From Calditrichota bacterium (lineage in GTDB: Bacteria > Calditrichota > Calditrichia > Calditrichales > Calditrichaceae), in assembly GCA_013151275.1 (NCBI GenBank), contig JAADIP010000063.1, positions 1 to 46,738 of the forward strand: a stretch of 46,738 nucleotides of DNA, written 5' to 3'. The notes under the pieces were generated by a model, which did no database searches, was not told where the DNA came from, and saw nothing but the letters and a program-made list of their open reading frames with translations. Within the stretch, counting starts at the first letter, position 1. Each line of letters starts with the position of its first letter. The position numbers and the translations under genes are program-made. Shown here piece after piece: positions 36,934 through 46,151 of this stretch.

Positions 36934-37782
36934 ATGGTTTATCTGTTGATCGTGTCTTTATTATGGGCATTTTCGTTTGGATTAATCAAAGAGCAGCTAA
37001 CCTCGTTGAATGCCAATTTTGTGGCGTTTGTACGGATGCTGTTAGCCTTTCTGGTTTTTTTGCCCTTTCTGCGATTTAAAGAGATCGAACATAAGAAAGA
37101 GCTCTTTATCCTGGGAATAATCCAGTTCGGGTTTATGTACATTGTTTACATTTTTTCTTATCAGTTTTTGCAAGCCTACCAGGTGGCGTTGTTTACCATT
37201 TTCACCCCGATTTACGTGACCTTAATCGACGATGTACTGAAACGAAAATTTCACACTTTTCATTTTTGGACGGCTTTGCTTTCCGTAATAGGCACCGGAA
37301 TAATCATCTGGAAACAGGCGGATAGTATTTTGATATGGAAGGGATTCGGTCTGGTTCAATTATCCAATCTGTGTTTTGCCTTTGGTCAGGTGTATTACCG
37401 GAAGCTGCGCGGTTCAGGGCGTTCGATCATTGATGATGCGCGGGTTTTTGCGCTTATTTATTTGGGAGCTGTATTTGTGACCGGAATATTTGCCGGCGTA
37501 ACCACCGAATGGAGCGGGTTGGTTTTGAATTCCGGGCAGATCAGAACTTTAATCTATCTGGGAATTTTAGCGTCCGGTTTCGGGTTTTTTTTATGGAACT
37601 ACGGGGCTACAAAAGTGAATGCCGGGGCATTGGCTGTTTTTAATAATCTGAAAATTCCCCTGGCTGTTTTGGTGGCTCTGCTTTTTTTCGGAGAGCAGAC
37701 CAATATTTTCAGGCTTGTAGTCGGAGGAAGCCTTGTCTTAGGTTCATTGTGGTGGAACGAGCAATACGCTCGGCAGCATTAA
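36934..37782 (+). CDS. EamA/DMT-superfamily transporter
   Basis: A 282-residue membrane protein of about ten hydrophobic segments in two EamA halves (the second begins near IWKGFGLVQLSNLCFAFGQVYYRK). Family members export amino acids, metabolites or drugs. The frame also has an ATG two codons earlier (36928), but AAGG touches that codon. ATG 36934 has it seven bases upstream, so I chose the later start. It diverges from the TonB receptor gene; whether the two are linked in function is unknown. Confidence 0.88.
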   Translation: MVYLLIVSLLWAFSFGLIKEQLTSLNANFVAFVRMLLAFLVFLPFLRFKEIEHKKELFILGIIQFGFMYIVYIFSYQFLQAYQVALFTIFTPIYVTLIDDVLKRKFHTFHFWTALLSVIGTGIIIWKQADSILIWKGFGLVQLSNLCFAFGQVYYRKLRGSGRSIIDDARVFALIYLGAVFVTGIFAGVTTEWSGLVLNSGQIRTLIYLGILASGFGFFLWNYGATKVNAGALAVFNNLKIPLAVLVALLFFGEQTNIFRLVVGGSLVLGSLWWNEQYARQH

Positions 37783-37830
37783 GAATATTTTTAAATAACA
37801 TGGAATGTTCAACTAATCCGGGTTTGATTA

Positions 37831-38025
37831 ATGCGCGTTTATTTTACTTTTAAGAAACAGTGTCCGAAATGCAAACATGAAGATTTGACGCGCCTGCCGC
37901 GCAGAAAATGGATGCGTTTTGTTCCTAACAGCCGTTTTTACGAATGTAATTTCTGCCGTTCGGAAATTTTAATGGTTCTCAGATCCAGGAAAAGGACGGC
38001 AGCCGTTCATTCGGAAAAATTGTGA
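37831..38025 (+). CDS. Small zinc-ribbon protein
   Basis: A 64-residue basic protein with two knuckles, CPKC (near residue 11) and CNFC (near residue 40), spaced as for one four-cysteine zinc ribbon. It is rich in Arg and Lys (LPRRKWMRF, RSRKRTA), so a nucleic acid or membrane surface contact is possible. No strong ribosome-binding site precedes the ATG, and I know no named function. The paired CxxC spacing is the main argument that the gene is real. Confidence 0.6.
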   Translation: MRVYFTFKKQCPKCKHEDLTRLPRRKWMRFVPNSRFYECNFCRSEILMVLRSRKRTAAVHSEKL

Positions 38026-38203
38026 AAAGGCTGTTTTGCACAGTTTTAAAATTTTTCTTTAAACGCCCGCTATTTTAACAAGCCGCCGTTTATTTTATTT
38101 TTGATTTTTTATTTGGCTAAAAATGTAATTTGACAACGCTTACGTGAATGTCTAAAATTTAAGGCGGGAGTTGATTGAAAATTGATGTTTGGAATATCGG
38201 TTA

Positions 38204-39169
38204 ATGCTTAATTCGACAGAATCAAAAAATACAAAAAAGATTTTTGAATGGGGCACATCGTACCCCTATAATCGTTTTGCGGATTATCAAAAAAAAATAT
38301 ACGGCGAAAGGGTTCAAAAAGTAACCGTTGACGCCGGTTTTACCTGTCCGAATCGCGACGGCAGCGTGGCTAAAGGCGGCTGTGTTTATTGCAATAACGA
38401 GAGTTTTAATCCCGGTTATAACAGCGCTTCAAAGACCATTCTGCGGCAAATAGACGAAGGAATCGAATTTTTAAAACGGCGATACAAAAATGTCCGCAAA
38501 TTTATCGTCTATTTTCAACCCTACAGCAATACTTACGCCCCACTCGAAACATTAAAGAGTCTTTACGAACAAGCGCTCAGCCATCCGGAAGTAGTAGGAT
38601 TGACAATCGGCACGCGCCCCGATTGCGTCGATGAGGCAAAAATCGCCTATTTGCAGGAATTGGCGAAAACATACGACATAACCATCGAGTACGGACTTGA
38701 ATCGATTTCTGACGATACACTGCGCCGGATAAACCGCGGGCATGATGTGCAATGCTATTTAAACGCTCTGGATTTAACGAAAAACCGGGGAATTAAAATT
38801 TGCACGCATATAATTTTCGGGTTTCCGTGGGAAGACAGAACACTTTGGCTGAAAACGGCGGATTGGCTGTCGGATAAACCGTTCGATTTTTTGAAGATTC
38901 ACCAATTACATGTGGTAAAGGGCACGGCAATGGAAATAGCGTACAAAAAAAATCCGTTTCCTTTGCCCGAACCGGAAGAGTACATTGACCTTATTATTCG
39001 ATTTTTGGAGCGCCTGGATCCGAGAATTGTTATTCAACGGTTGTTTGGCGAGGCGCCTCCGCGAACGCTTGTCGCTCCGCACTGGGGAATGCGCCACACG
39101 GAATTAGTGCGTTTGCTGGAAAAAGAAATGGAACGACGGGAAACCTGGCAGGGGAAGTATTACCGGTAA
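38204..39169 (+). CDS. Radical SAM protein, TIGR01212 (YhcC) family
   Basis: A 321-residue radical SAM protein with the distinctive family spacing C48-x11-C60-x2-C63 in FTCPNRDG...GGCVYC, binding a 4Fe-4S cluster and S-adenosylmethionine. It also has the YFQPYSNTYAPLETLK and EYGLESISDDTLRRINRGHD segments. The biochemical role of YhcC is not established. The frame opens at TTG 38189; ATG 38204 is chosen because no ribosome-binding site supports the earlier codon, though the choice is uncertain. It stands alone and converges on the efflux operon. Confidence 0.9.
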   Translation: MLNSTESKNTKKIFEWGTSYPYNRFADYQKKIYGERVQKVTVDAGFTCPNRDGSVAKGGCVYCNNESFNPGYNSASKTILRQIDEGIEFLKRRYKNVRKFIVYFQPYSNTYAPLETLKSLYEQALSHPEVVGLTIGTRPDCVDEAKIAYLQELAKTYDITIEYGLESISDDTLRRINRGHDVQCYLNALDLTKNRGIKICTHIIFGFPWEDRTLWLKTADWLSDKPFDFLKIHQLHVVKGTAMEIAYKKNPFPLPEPEEYIDLIIRFLERLDPRIVIQRLFGEAPPRTLVAPHWGMRHTELVRLLEKEMERRETWQGKYYR

Positions 39170-39268
39170 ATTCAACAATTTCTCGCCCGAGACTTGAAGA
39201 GTCACACGCAGAATATTATTTTGATTCGGAAAAGATATCGAGATAACGATTCATTCGCAAATTTTACC

Positions 39269-40393
39269 TCAACCCAACCGTTTTTGAAAGCGCAAGCCGG
39301 CTAAAACGAACATGACAATCCCAAAAACAGTCATGGCAAGAGCCTGCTGCCACAGGTAAATAATCGGCGTTCCCTTTAAATAGATTTCACGAATAACGAT
39401 CATAAAATAGCGCACGGGATTCAAATAAGTGATCAGTTGAATCAACGGGGGCATGTTTTCGATAGGAATAAAAAATCCCGAAAGAAGGATGGAAAAGATC
39501 ATAAAAAACCAGGCGAAAAACATGGCTTGCTGTTGCGTTTGAGAAATTGTCGAAACAAATACACCCAGCGACAAGCCGCTAAGGCTGAAAAGCAGGGCGA
39601 GCGCATACAAGGAAAATAAATTACCCTTTATCCAGAGTCCGAAAATTAAACCCGCAGCCAATATTCCCACATTAAGCAATAAAAAGACAACGGCAATCAT
39701 GGGAATTATTTTGCCAGCCAAAAGCTCCCAGTTCCGAAGCGGGGTAACCATTAGCTGTTCAAGCGTACCGATCTCTTTTTCGCGGACGATGGACATGCCC
39801 GTCAAAAAGGAGGTAATGATTATGATCAGAATGGCAAGAATTCCGGGCACAATATTATCGACGCTCTTTAAATTGGGATTATAAATCATACGCGTTCTTA
39901 GTTCGGTCAGGTGTAAATTTTTAATCTGAATCGGGGAAAGTCCGGATTTCGGCAACCATGTTTTCTGCAGCCGTTCCGCCACCCGACCGACATAAGCGGC
40001 GATTACTCCGGCGGAATTCCCGTCAACGCCGTCGATAAGGATTAACATTCCCGGGCTCTTCCCGCTTTTAACGTCTCTTTCAAAATGATAAGGAATAACC
40101 ACGGCTAATTGCGCCTCGCCTTTTTTAATCCGCTGTTTAGCCTGTTCCACGTTTTGCACCGCGCCCAGATAGCGGAATGCGGTAGTGACCGCAAAAGATT
40201 CTTCCACTTTGCGGCTGAAAGCGGAATGATCTTCATCCACCAAAACCATGGACACATTCTTAATATCCGTGGTAATGGCAAATCCGAGTAAAATCAACTG
40301 GAAAATCGGCATTATGAAAATAATGCCCACAAACATGCGTTCGCGCCGAATTTGTCTGAATTCCTTTTGAATCAAATAAAGCAATCGTTGCAT
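39269..40393 (-). CDS. ABC-2 type permease (YbhR-like), last gene of the efflux operon
   Basis: A 374-residue ABC-2 transporter permease. One N-terminal membrane segment (FVGIIFIMPIFQLILLGFA) is followed by a large extracytoplasmic loop and about five C-terminal segments (NIVPGILAILIIIITSFLTG onward). The conserved SIVREKEIGTLEQLMVTPL motif precedes the second segment. It pairs with the permease encoded just upstream as an asymmetric dimer for drug or lipid export. A GTG at 40399 overlaps the previous stop, but ATG 40393 has GGAG five bases upstream and is preferred. No terminator is visible after it. Confidence 0.9.
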   Translation of the reverse strand: MQRLLYLIQKEFRQIRRERMFVGIIFIMPIFQLILLGFAITTDIKNVSMVLVDEDHSAFSRKVEESFAVTTAFRYLGAVQNVEQAKQRIKKGEAQLAVVIPYHFERDVKSGKSPGMLILIDGVDGNSAGVIAAYVGRVAERLQKTWLPKSGLSPIQIKNLHLTELRTRMIYNPNLKSVDNIVPGILAILIIIITSFLTGMSIVREKEIGTLEQLMVTPLRNWELLAGKIIPMIAVVFLLLNVGILAAGLIFGLWIKGNLFSLYALALLFSLSGLSLGVFVSTISQTQQQAMFFAWFFMIFSILLSGFFIPIENMPPLIQLITYLNPVRYFMIVIREIYLKGTPIIYLWQQALAMTVFGIVMFVLAGLRFQKRLG

Positions 40394-40395
40394 GG

Positions 40396-41499
40396 TCACT
40401 CCAGCGTGGTTTTAAATTTTCTAATGCTGACGGCGATTAAAAACGAGGCTAACAGCACCAGGTAAAATAATTGATTTTTCAGATCAGCCAATCCGCTGCC
40501 CTTTAACAAAATCCCGCGAATAATTTTCAAGAAGTGAGTCGCCGGAATTATCTGGCTGATGTATTGAAAAATTACGGGCATGCTGGGAATGGGGAAAATG
40601 AATCCGCTTAACATGATGGTCGGAAGGATGGTCATCAGTAAAGTAACGATCATGGCGACTCTTTGAGATTCGGTAATGGTGGAAACAAAGAGTCCGAAAC
40701 TAAGACCCGTTAAAAGGTAAAGAATAAGAGAGCCCAGAAGCAAAAGTATGGAACCTTCCACCGGGACTTTGAACCAGAAATGCCCGAAGACAAGAATAAT
40801 AACGCTATCCACAAATCCCAGAGCGATGTACGGAATCACCTTGCCCACAACAATTTGATAGGCGTGAACCGGGCTGACGAGAATTTGCTCGAAAGTGCCG
40901 CGCTCCTTTTCGCGAACAATTGCAAGGCTGGTGAGCAGGGCGCTGATCAGTAAAATAATCACGGCTATCAATCCGGGGACAAAAAAGTACTCCGATTTAA
41001 GGTCCGGATTGTAGAGCAAGCGCGGAACCACCCGAAAAGGAAAATGCAGCCTCGGGTTTTGTTCGATTTCGAATTCCGTGACGATCTGGCTTAAATATTT
41101 TAAAATGTAATTGGCGGCGTTGGGATCGCTGGCGTCGATCAAAAGCTGAACGGGCGTTTGCGGATTTGAATTCAGCGAGCGGGAAAAATCCTGAGGGATG
41201 ACCAAAACGGAACGTACGAGCCTTTGCTGAAAGAGGTCTTCAAACTGCGATTCCGGAACATTGCGCGCCTTAATATCAAAAAAATTGCTGCTTGTGATGT
41301 GATTGATAAGCGCCCGGCTTTGCGGAGTTTTGGAATGATCCACAATGGCGATTTTTATTTCCCGCATTTCGAGGGTGATGGCGTACCCGTAAAGCAAAAG
41401 CATCATAACAGGCATCAGAACGATAATGATTAAGGTTTGATAGTCCCTGACAATGTGCAGAAACTCTTTTTTGATAATGCTGACGAAAGTCCGGCTCAT
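40396..41499 (-). CDS. ABC-2 type permease (YbhS-like)
   Basis: A 367-residue ABC-2 permease of the same architecture as its neighbour, with LIIIVLMPVMMLLLYGYAI near the N-terminus, the SLAIVREKERGTFEQILVSPV motif before the second membrane segment, and five C-terminal segments. It forms a dimer with the next gene product (YbhS/YbhR in E. coli). Its ATG overlaps the stop of the second ATPase gene as ATGA, showing translational coupling. Confidence 0.9.
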   Translation of the reverse strand: MSRTFVSIIKKEFLHIVRDYQTLIIIVLMPVMMLLLYGYAITLEMREIKIAIVDHSKTPQSRALINHITSSNFFDIKARNVPESQFEDLFQQRLVRSVLVIPQDFSRSLNSNPQTPVQLLIDASDPNAANYILKYLSQIVTEFEIEQNPRLHFPFRVVPRLLYNPDLKSEYFFVPGLIAVIILLISALLTSLAIVREKERGTFEQILVSPVHAYQIVVGKVIPYIALGFVDSVIILVFGHFWFKVPVEGSILLLLGSLILYLLTGLSFGLFVSTITESQRVAMIVTLLMTILPTIMLSGFIFPIPSMPVIFQYISQIIPATHFLKIIRGILLKGSGLADLKNQLFYLVLLASFLIAVSIRKFKTTLE

Positions 41500-42278
41500 G
41501 ACGATTCTTCTCCGATCGCTTTTAAAAATACGCTCTGCATGGATTCGCTTTTGTATTTTTCTTTAAGATTTTGCGGAGAATCCAGTTCGATTATTCTTCC
41601 TTCCTGCATGATGGAAACGCGCTGGCAGTATTCGGCTTCGTCCATAAAATGGGTGGTTACAAACACGGTTTTTCCTCGGGCGGCAAGTTCGTAAATCAAA
41701 AGCCAGAATTGGCGGCGGGAATCGGGATCGACTCCGCTTGTGGGTTCGTCCAGAAAAATGATTTCCGGGTCGTGGAGCAGAGCGGTGCTGAGCGCCATGC
41801 GTTGTTTTAAGCCCAGCGGTAATTCGGCGGTGACGGTATTTGCCCGATCCTCCAATTTTAAGTAAGCCAAAAGTTCCCGGCTTTTCCGGCGAATTTGTTT
41901 GCGGGATAATCCGTAAATTCCTCCGTAGAATTCAATGTTTTCCAGCACTGTTAAATCTTCGTACAGGCTGAAACGCTGGCTCATGTAGCCGATGTGCTGC
42001 TTAATTTGCTCCGCCTGAGTGAAAACATCGAATCCGGCGACCAGGGCGGAGCCGGAGGTGGGGAGCAAAAGTCCGCACATCATGCGAATGGTGGTGGTTT
42101 TACCCGCGCCGTTGGCGCCCAAAAAGCCGAAAATCTCGCCTCTGGAAACGGAAAAGGAAACATGATCCACGGCGGTAAACGCGCCGAATTTACGGGTTAA
42201 ATCTTTTGCAACAACAGCGTATTTTTCATTAGCGTTCAAGTTCGGTTTTCCTTTTAACGGTTTTGTCCTGAAAGGCAT
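41496..42278 (-). CDS. ABC transporter ATP-binding protein, second half of a split YbhF
   Basis: A 260-residue ATPase. Walker A is GANGAGKTT (54-62), Walker B IIFLDEPT, and the H-loop His is H210 (VTTHFMDEAE). The ABC signature is degenerate, LPLGLKQ (153-159) rather than LSGGQ, as in the second half of E. coli YbhF. With the neighbouring ATPase it should form one heterodimer, equivalent to the two halves of YbhF. It precedes the two permease genes and follows the first ATPase by six bases. Confidence 0.93.
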   Translation of the reverse strand: MPFRTKPLKGKPNLNANEKYAVVAKDLTRKFGAFTAVDHVSFSVSRGEIFGFLGANGAGKTTTIRMMCGLLLPTSGSALVAGFDVFTQAEQIKQHIGYMSQRFSLYEDLTVLENIEFYGGIYGLSRKQIRRKSRELLAYLKLEDRANTVTAELPLGLKQRMALSTALLHDPEIIFLDEPTSGVDPDSRRQFWLLIYELAARGKTVFVTTHFMDEAEYCQRVSIMQEGRIIELDSPQNLKEKYKSESMQSVFLKAIGEESS

Positions 42279-42284
42279 TTCATT

Positions 42285-43247
42285 TTAAGCCGATAATTCT
42301 CCGCGCTGCTCCGGCTTTGCAGAAGGGTTGGCGGTTCGAATCAATTTTAAAAACACATCTTCAATTCCCGGACGAATGGGCGTGATTTCGTCAAAGTCGA
42401 AATTACTCTGTTTTAGAATTTTGGCGATTTGTTCTGCGCCGACCGAATGGCGATCTATCACGTGCACGCCGTTTCCGAAAATATTACAGTCAACCGCTTC
42501 AAAGTGTTTCAGTAATTCAAAATACACCCGATGCGGTTGGGGCGTTTTAACCATGTACAGGGGATCGGTAATGAGGTTTAAAAGCGAATCCGGTTTTCCC
42601 TGTGCCAGGACTTCCCCTTTAAAAATCAAACCCACGCGGTCGCACAGTTGAGCTTCGTCCATGTAAGCGGTGCTCACCAAAATTGTTCTTCCTTCATCGG
42701 TTAGAGTTCTTAAAATTTCCCATAACTCCGAGCGGGAAACGGGATCTACCCCATAGGTGGGTTCGTCCATGACAATAACTTCGGGTTCGTGCATCAGCAT
42801 GCAGGAGAGCGCCAGTTTTTGCTTCATTCCCCCGGAAAGGGCGTCGGCGCGCCGGTCTTTAAAAGCGCCCAGTCTGGAAAAGCGGTAAAGCCTTTCCATG
42901 CGCTCTTTTTGAATTTTCAAAGGCACTCCGAACAGGTCGCCGAAAAACCGCAAATTTTCTTCCACTGTTAAATCGGGATACAGGCTGAACCGCTGCGGCA
43001 TGTAACCGATGCGCGAACGAACATAAGCGATGTTTTCACGAACGGGCTTTCCCTGAAAATAGACCGCGCCTTCGTCGGCGTTTAACAGGCTGACGACAAT
43101 GCGAATAAAGGTTGTTTTGCCCGCTCCGTCCGGACCGATTAAGCCGAAGATCTCTCCCCTGTCAACCGAAAGATCGACGCCGCGCAGAGCGCTGACTTTT
43201 CCGAAACTTTTTTTAAGATTTTCCACAACTAATGGTTTTGTGTTCAT
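42285..43247 (-). CDS. ABC transporter ATP-binding protein, first half of a split YbhF
   Basis: A 320-residue ATPase. Walker A is GPDGAGKTT (38-46), the signature LSGGMKQ (137-143) is intact, and Walker B is VIVMDEPT (157-164). The H-loop histidine is replaced by A194 (VSTAYMDEAQ). A C-terminal extension of about 90 residues (PHRVYFELLKHFEAV to the end) probably contacts the permeases. Its ATP site therefore lacks the catalytic His, while the signature it offers to the partner is canonical. Encoded between hlyD and the second ATPase. Confidence 0.93.
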   Translation of the reverse strand: MNTKPLVVENLKKSFGKVSALRGVDLSVDRGEIFGLIGPDGAGKTTFIRIVVSLLNADEGAVYFQGKPVRENIAYVRSRIGYMPQRFSLYPDLTVEENLRFFGDLFGVPLKIQKERMERLYRFSRLGAFKDRRADALSGGMKQKLALSCMLMHEPEVIVMDEPTYGVDPVSRSELWEILRTLTDEGRTILVSTAYMDEAQLCDRVGLIFKGEVLAQGKPDSLLNLITDPLYMVKTPQPHRVYFELLKHFEAVDCNIFGNGVHVIDRHSVGAEQIAKILKQSNFDFDEITPIRPGIEDVFLKLIRTANPSAKPEQRGELSA

Positions 43248-43259
43248 AGGTAATCCGAA

Positions 43260-44147
43260 TTAATCCAGTACCACTTCCACGGGCATGCCGATTTTCAACG
43301 CGCCGTCAGGATTGGCGACGTCGAGTTTTACGGCGTAAACAAGGGTTGTTCGCGTTTCTTCGGTCAAAATGGTTTTTGGGGTAAATTCCGCCACGCTGGA
43401 AATCCATTTGACTTTGGCGGCAAAGGTTTTGTCCGTTCCGTCAACTTTAATCTGCGCTTTTTCACCGATTTTAATTTTGTTTAATTTGGTCAAAGGAACG
43501 TAAATGGTCGCTTCCAAAGAGCTTAAATCGGCAAGTTCCAAAAGCACGGTTCCGGGAGCGGCTAATTCAAAGCGATCGACAAAACGGTTAATTACGATTC
43601 CGTTGATCGGAGAAATAACGCGGGCGTCCCGAAGCGTTAGTCGGGTAATTTTAATGGCAGCCTGTAATTGCTCCGATTTGCTGGCTATTAATTTTTTGTT
43701 GGTCATAATCTCGTCCAGTTGCGCCTGCAAAACCTTTACCTGCGTGGCTAATTGATCGCGCTGCTGTTCCGTGGCTGCTCCTTGCTGCAGCATCTTTTCC
43801 GTTTTTGCCAGCGTTTGCCGGTTAAATTCCAACTGACTTTTCACCTGTCGTATTTTTGCTTTTAACGCCTGAAGATTGGTCTCAATTTCCGATAACTGCG
43901 CTTGTTGTTGCTGCAATTGAAGCTCGACCCGGTCCGTATTGATTTTTACCAGCAAATCTCCCTTTCTGACCGCGTCGCCTTCGTCAACGGTAAGCGAATC
44001 GACTGTGCCCGGCACTTTTGCGGAAAGGCGCAAAACGTCGGCGTCCAGACGACCGTTGTAAGCAAACGAACTGTCTTTGCCGTTTTTGCAGGAAACAAAA
44101 GACAACGCTAAAGCAAAGCCTGAAATGATGATCAATGTTCTCTTCAT
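43260..44147 (-). CDS. HlyD-family membrane fusion lipoprotein (YbhG-like)
   Basis: A 295-residue adaptor that links the inner-membrane ABC pump with TolC. It starts at ATG 44147, where MKRTLIIISGFALALSFVSC gives a lipoprotein leader with lipobox Cys C20. The frame continues to an ATG at 44159, but GGAG is six bases before 44147 and that start overlaps the tolC stop as ATGA. A lipoyl-like half (VDSLTVDEGDAVRKGDLLVKI) is followed by a long coiled coil (about 70-170, QLQQQQAQLSEIETNLQALK) and the beta-barrel part (VINRFVDRFELAAPG, MPVEVVLD). Coiled-coil length is typical of a TolC-docking adaptor. Confidence 0.92.
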   Translation of the reverse strand: MKRTLIIISGFALALSFVSCKNGKDSSFAYNGRLDADVLRLSAKVPGTVDSLTVDEGDAVRKGDLLVKINTDRVELQLQQQQAQLSEIETNLQALKAKIRQVKSQLEFNRQTLAKTEKMLQQGAATEQQRDQLATQVKVLQAQLDEIMTNKKLIASKSEQLQAAIKITRLTLRDARVISPINGIVINRFVDRFELAAPGTVLLELADLSSLEATIYVPLTKLNKIKIGEKAQIKVDGTDKTFAAKVKWISSVAEFTPKTILTEETRTTLVYAVKLDVANPDGALKIGMPVEVVLD

Positions 44148-45448
44148 TGGATGCTCCATTGAGTTATGGGTTCACCGCTTAAATATTCAATTTCGTTGCG
44201 TTTTAAAACCATGAGCAAAAGATGGCGCTTTAAGTTCAATTCGGCTTTCGTCAGTTCAAGGTTTGTCTCGTTAAAATCGCTTACCGAAGCCATGCCCTGC
44301 CGGTACTGGGATTCGACGATCTTCATTTTATTGCGCGCCACATCGAGCGCCGTTTTAAATACGCTTTTTTGTTCGTTCATGGTTTGCCAGTCACGCAGGG
44401 CGGAATCGAAGCGCGTTTTTAACTGATCTTTTACGGCTTCTTTTTGCCATTCGATTTGTTTGAGTCCAGCCCGGGCAGCCTGTTCCTGTAATTTGTCGGA
44501 GTTCCAGCGGAAGAGATTCCAGCTTAAACTCACCCCCCAGATGCCGTAATCCATCCATTTGTTTTGAATGAAATCCAGACCGGGTTTGCCGTAATTGTAA
44601 CTGGCAAAAACGGCAAGGGTGGGGTAATAAGCCGACTGGGTTAATTTCAGGTTTGTCATTTGCATCTTGTTTTGCTGATTTAGCTGCCGGTAGGCGTCCA
44701 TTTGTTCGATCAGGGGTTCGGCGTTTAAGATTAACGTTTCGGGCGGAGTAAAAGGCTGTACTTCGACTTCCTGTCCGACCAGTTGATTCAATTGCTGTCG
44801 CGCCGTGGCTAATTTTCCGCGGGCGGCAATCAACTGCTGGCTGATATTCAAACGCGCCAGCGTCAAAGAAAGCGTGTCCAGCGAAAGCGCCATACCCTGT
44901 TTGACCAAAGAGCGCAAACGCCTGATCTGCCATTGAACTCTTTCCATGGAAGCGTTAAGAACGTCAATTTCCAGTTGTCCGCCCTGCACCTGCCGGTAAG
45001 CCGCAATAACCTGAAAAACAATCTGTTTCTGTTTTTGAGTAAGATTAAGGTTTTCCAGGTCCGCTTTTTGCGTCATCAATCGAACTTTGTTTTTCAATGC
45101 GAATCCGCTGAACAAAACATAACTGGCAGTAATACCGCTTTCATAAGTATCGTACAAACCCAGACGGATTGGGGGGACGACGGCGCCCGGGAAAAACGCC
45201 GGGAATTCGATTTCCGGAACAACGGTAACGTGCCGGTACGAAGCCTTGAAATCGATTGAGGGCAGGGTCTGGCGAAAAACCGCTCTGGCTTCCAATTGCG
45301 ATCTTTTGTAAGCCAGTTTTTGAGCCTGAAGCTGTTTGTTTTGCTTTAAGGACAAATCGACGACCTGTTTTAAATTCTGTGCGAACAGCGGAGCGAGTGA
45401 AAGCAGAAAGATTAAGGCGGTCCGAATAAAATATTTACGTCCGCTCAT
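44144..45448 (-). CDS. TolC-family outer membrane efflux protein
   Basis: A 434-residue outer-membrane channel with a signal peptide (TALIFLLSLAPLFAQ) and the long helical pattern of TolC (ASMERVQWQIRRLRSLVKQG; RNKMKIVESQYRQGMASVSDFNETNLELT). The conserved QYRQGMASVSDFNETN motif and the internal repeat of two halves are clear. It forms the exit duct for the pump encoded downstream. Its ATG overlaps the tetR stop and has GAGGAGA upstream. Confidence 0.93.
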   Translation of the reverse strand: MSGRKYFIRTALIFLLSLAPLFAQNLKQVVDLSLKQNKQLQAQKLAYKRSQLEARAVFRQTLPSIDFKASYRHVTVVPEIEFPAFFPGAVVPPIRLGLYDTYESGITASYVLFSGFALKNKVRLMTQKADLENLNLTQKQKQIVFQVIAAYRQVQGGQLEIDVLNASMERVQWQIRRLRSLVKQGMALSLDTLSLTLARLNISQQLIAARGKLATARQQLNQLVGQEVEVQPFTPPETLILNAEPLIEQMDAYRQLNQQNKMQMTNLKLTQSAYYPTLAVFASYNYGKPGLDFIQNKWMDYGIWGVSLSWNLFRWNSDKLQEQAARAGLKQIEWQKEAVKDQLKTRFDSALRDWQTMNEQKSVFKTALDVARNKMKIVESQYRQGMASVSDFNETNLELTKAELNLKRHLLLMVLKRNEIEYLSGEPITQWSIQ

Positions 45449-46083
45449 GTATTGTCTCCTCGTTTTTTGATGCCAAAATAGAGGTGTTTGAAAATCGCTT
45501 CTTTTCGTTTTTCCAAAAAAGCGTCGGGATCGGAAAGAAGACCGGGGAAGAGTGGTTTGATAATCGGTCCGGCAAGAAAAAAATAGATGCAGGAGCCGAT
45601 TAAAGTAAACAGAAAGTGAACGGGTTCTTCCATGTGTTCAATTTCGCCGCGCGCTTCGGCTTTTTTTATTTCGTCAATAAATTTTTGCGGGGTTTGAAGT
45701 TTGCCGTCTTTTACAAGCTCGCGGACGCATTGTTGAACAATGGCGCCGCCTTCGCTTAGTTCGCGGGCGACGAACATCGGTAATTGGGGGTTGTCGCGCA
45801 GCATGTCCGAAAAGCGGTTGATGAACTGCTTAAGCGTGGAGGCAAAATCCTGCTCGGGCTGGAAAGAATCGCTTAAGGAACTCATGTACTTCATAAAAAG
45901 CTGGCGAAAAATCGTGGAGTACAAACGTTCTTTACTGCGGAAATAGTAATGGAGCATGGCTTTGTTAACGCCGGCTCTGTCGGCAATTTCCTGCATTTTT
46001 GTCCCGTGCCAGCCTTTTTCGACAAACACCTGCATGGCGATGTTCAGGATATGTTCTTCTTTTGGACCAATTGGTTCAACCAT
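45445..46083 (-). CDS. TetR-family repressor of the efflux operon (CecR-like)
   Basis: A 212-residue regulator with an N-terminal helix-turn-helix (GTKMQEIADRAGVNKAMLHYYFRSKERL) and a helical ligand-binding C-terminal domain with a predicted hydrophobic helix near its end. The frame extends to a TTG at 46092; ATG 46083 is preferred, although no good ribosome-binding site is seen. It is the first gene of the operon, as cecR is ahead of ybhGFSR in E. coli, and likely represses it in the absence of a ligand. The operator is predicted at 46100-46119. Confidence 0.92.
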   Translation of the reverse strand: MVEPIGPKEEHILNIAMQVFVEKGWHGTKMQEIADRAGVNKAMLHYYFRSKERLYSTIFRQLFMKYMSSLSDSFQPEQDFASTLKQFINRFSDMLRDNPQLPMFVARELSEGGAIVQQCVRELVKDGKLQTPQKFIDEIKKAEARGEIEHMEEPVHFLFTLIGSCIYFFLAGPIIKPLFPGLLSDPDAFLEKRKEAIFKHLYFGIKKRGDNT

Positions 46084-46099
46084 AATATTCAACCGATTA

Positions 46100-46119
46100 A
46101 TTTAACCAACTGGTTAAAT
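46100..46119. promoter_or_regulatory. Candidate TetR operator
   Basis: ATTTAACCAACTGGTTAAAT has perfect 9-bp arms (ATTTAACCA and TGGTTAAAT) around a 2-base centre. It ends 16 bases before the tetR start codon and covers the predicted transcription start. Such a symmetric site beside a tetR gene strongly suggests autoregulation. Confidence 0.7.
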
Positions 46120-46145
46120 ATCGGAAACAGAATCGAAAAAGTCAA
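46117..46145 (-). promoter_or_regulatory. Predicted sigma-70-type promoter of the efflux operon
   Basis: On the minus strand TTGACT (46140-46145), 17 bases, GATATT (46117-46122). The start of transcription would fall near 46110, inside the candidate operator. The leader would be about 27 bases. Confidence 0.6.
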
Positions 46146-46151
46146 GAGTTA

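Noticed and set aside
44391-44933. A 180-codon open frame on the minus strand inside tolC
   Set aside because: It is a different frame of the well-supported TolC gene, with low-complexity, cysteine- and Arg-biased sequence and no start signal; a shadow.
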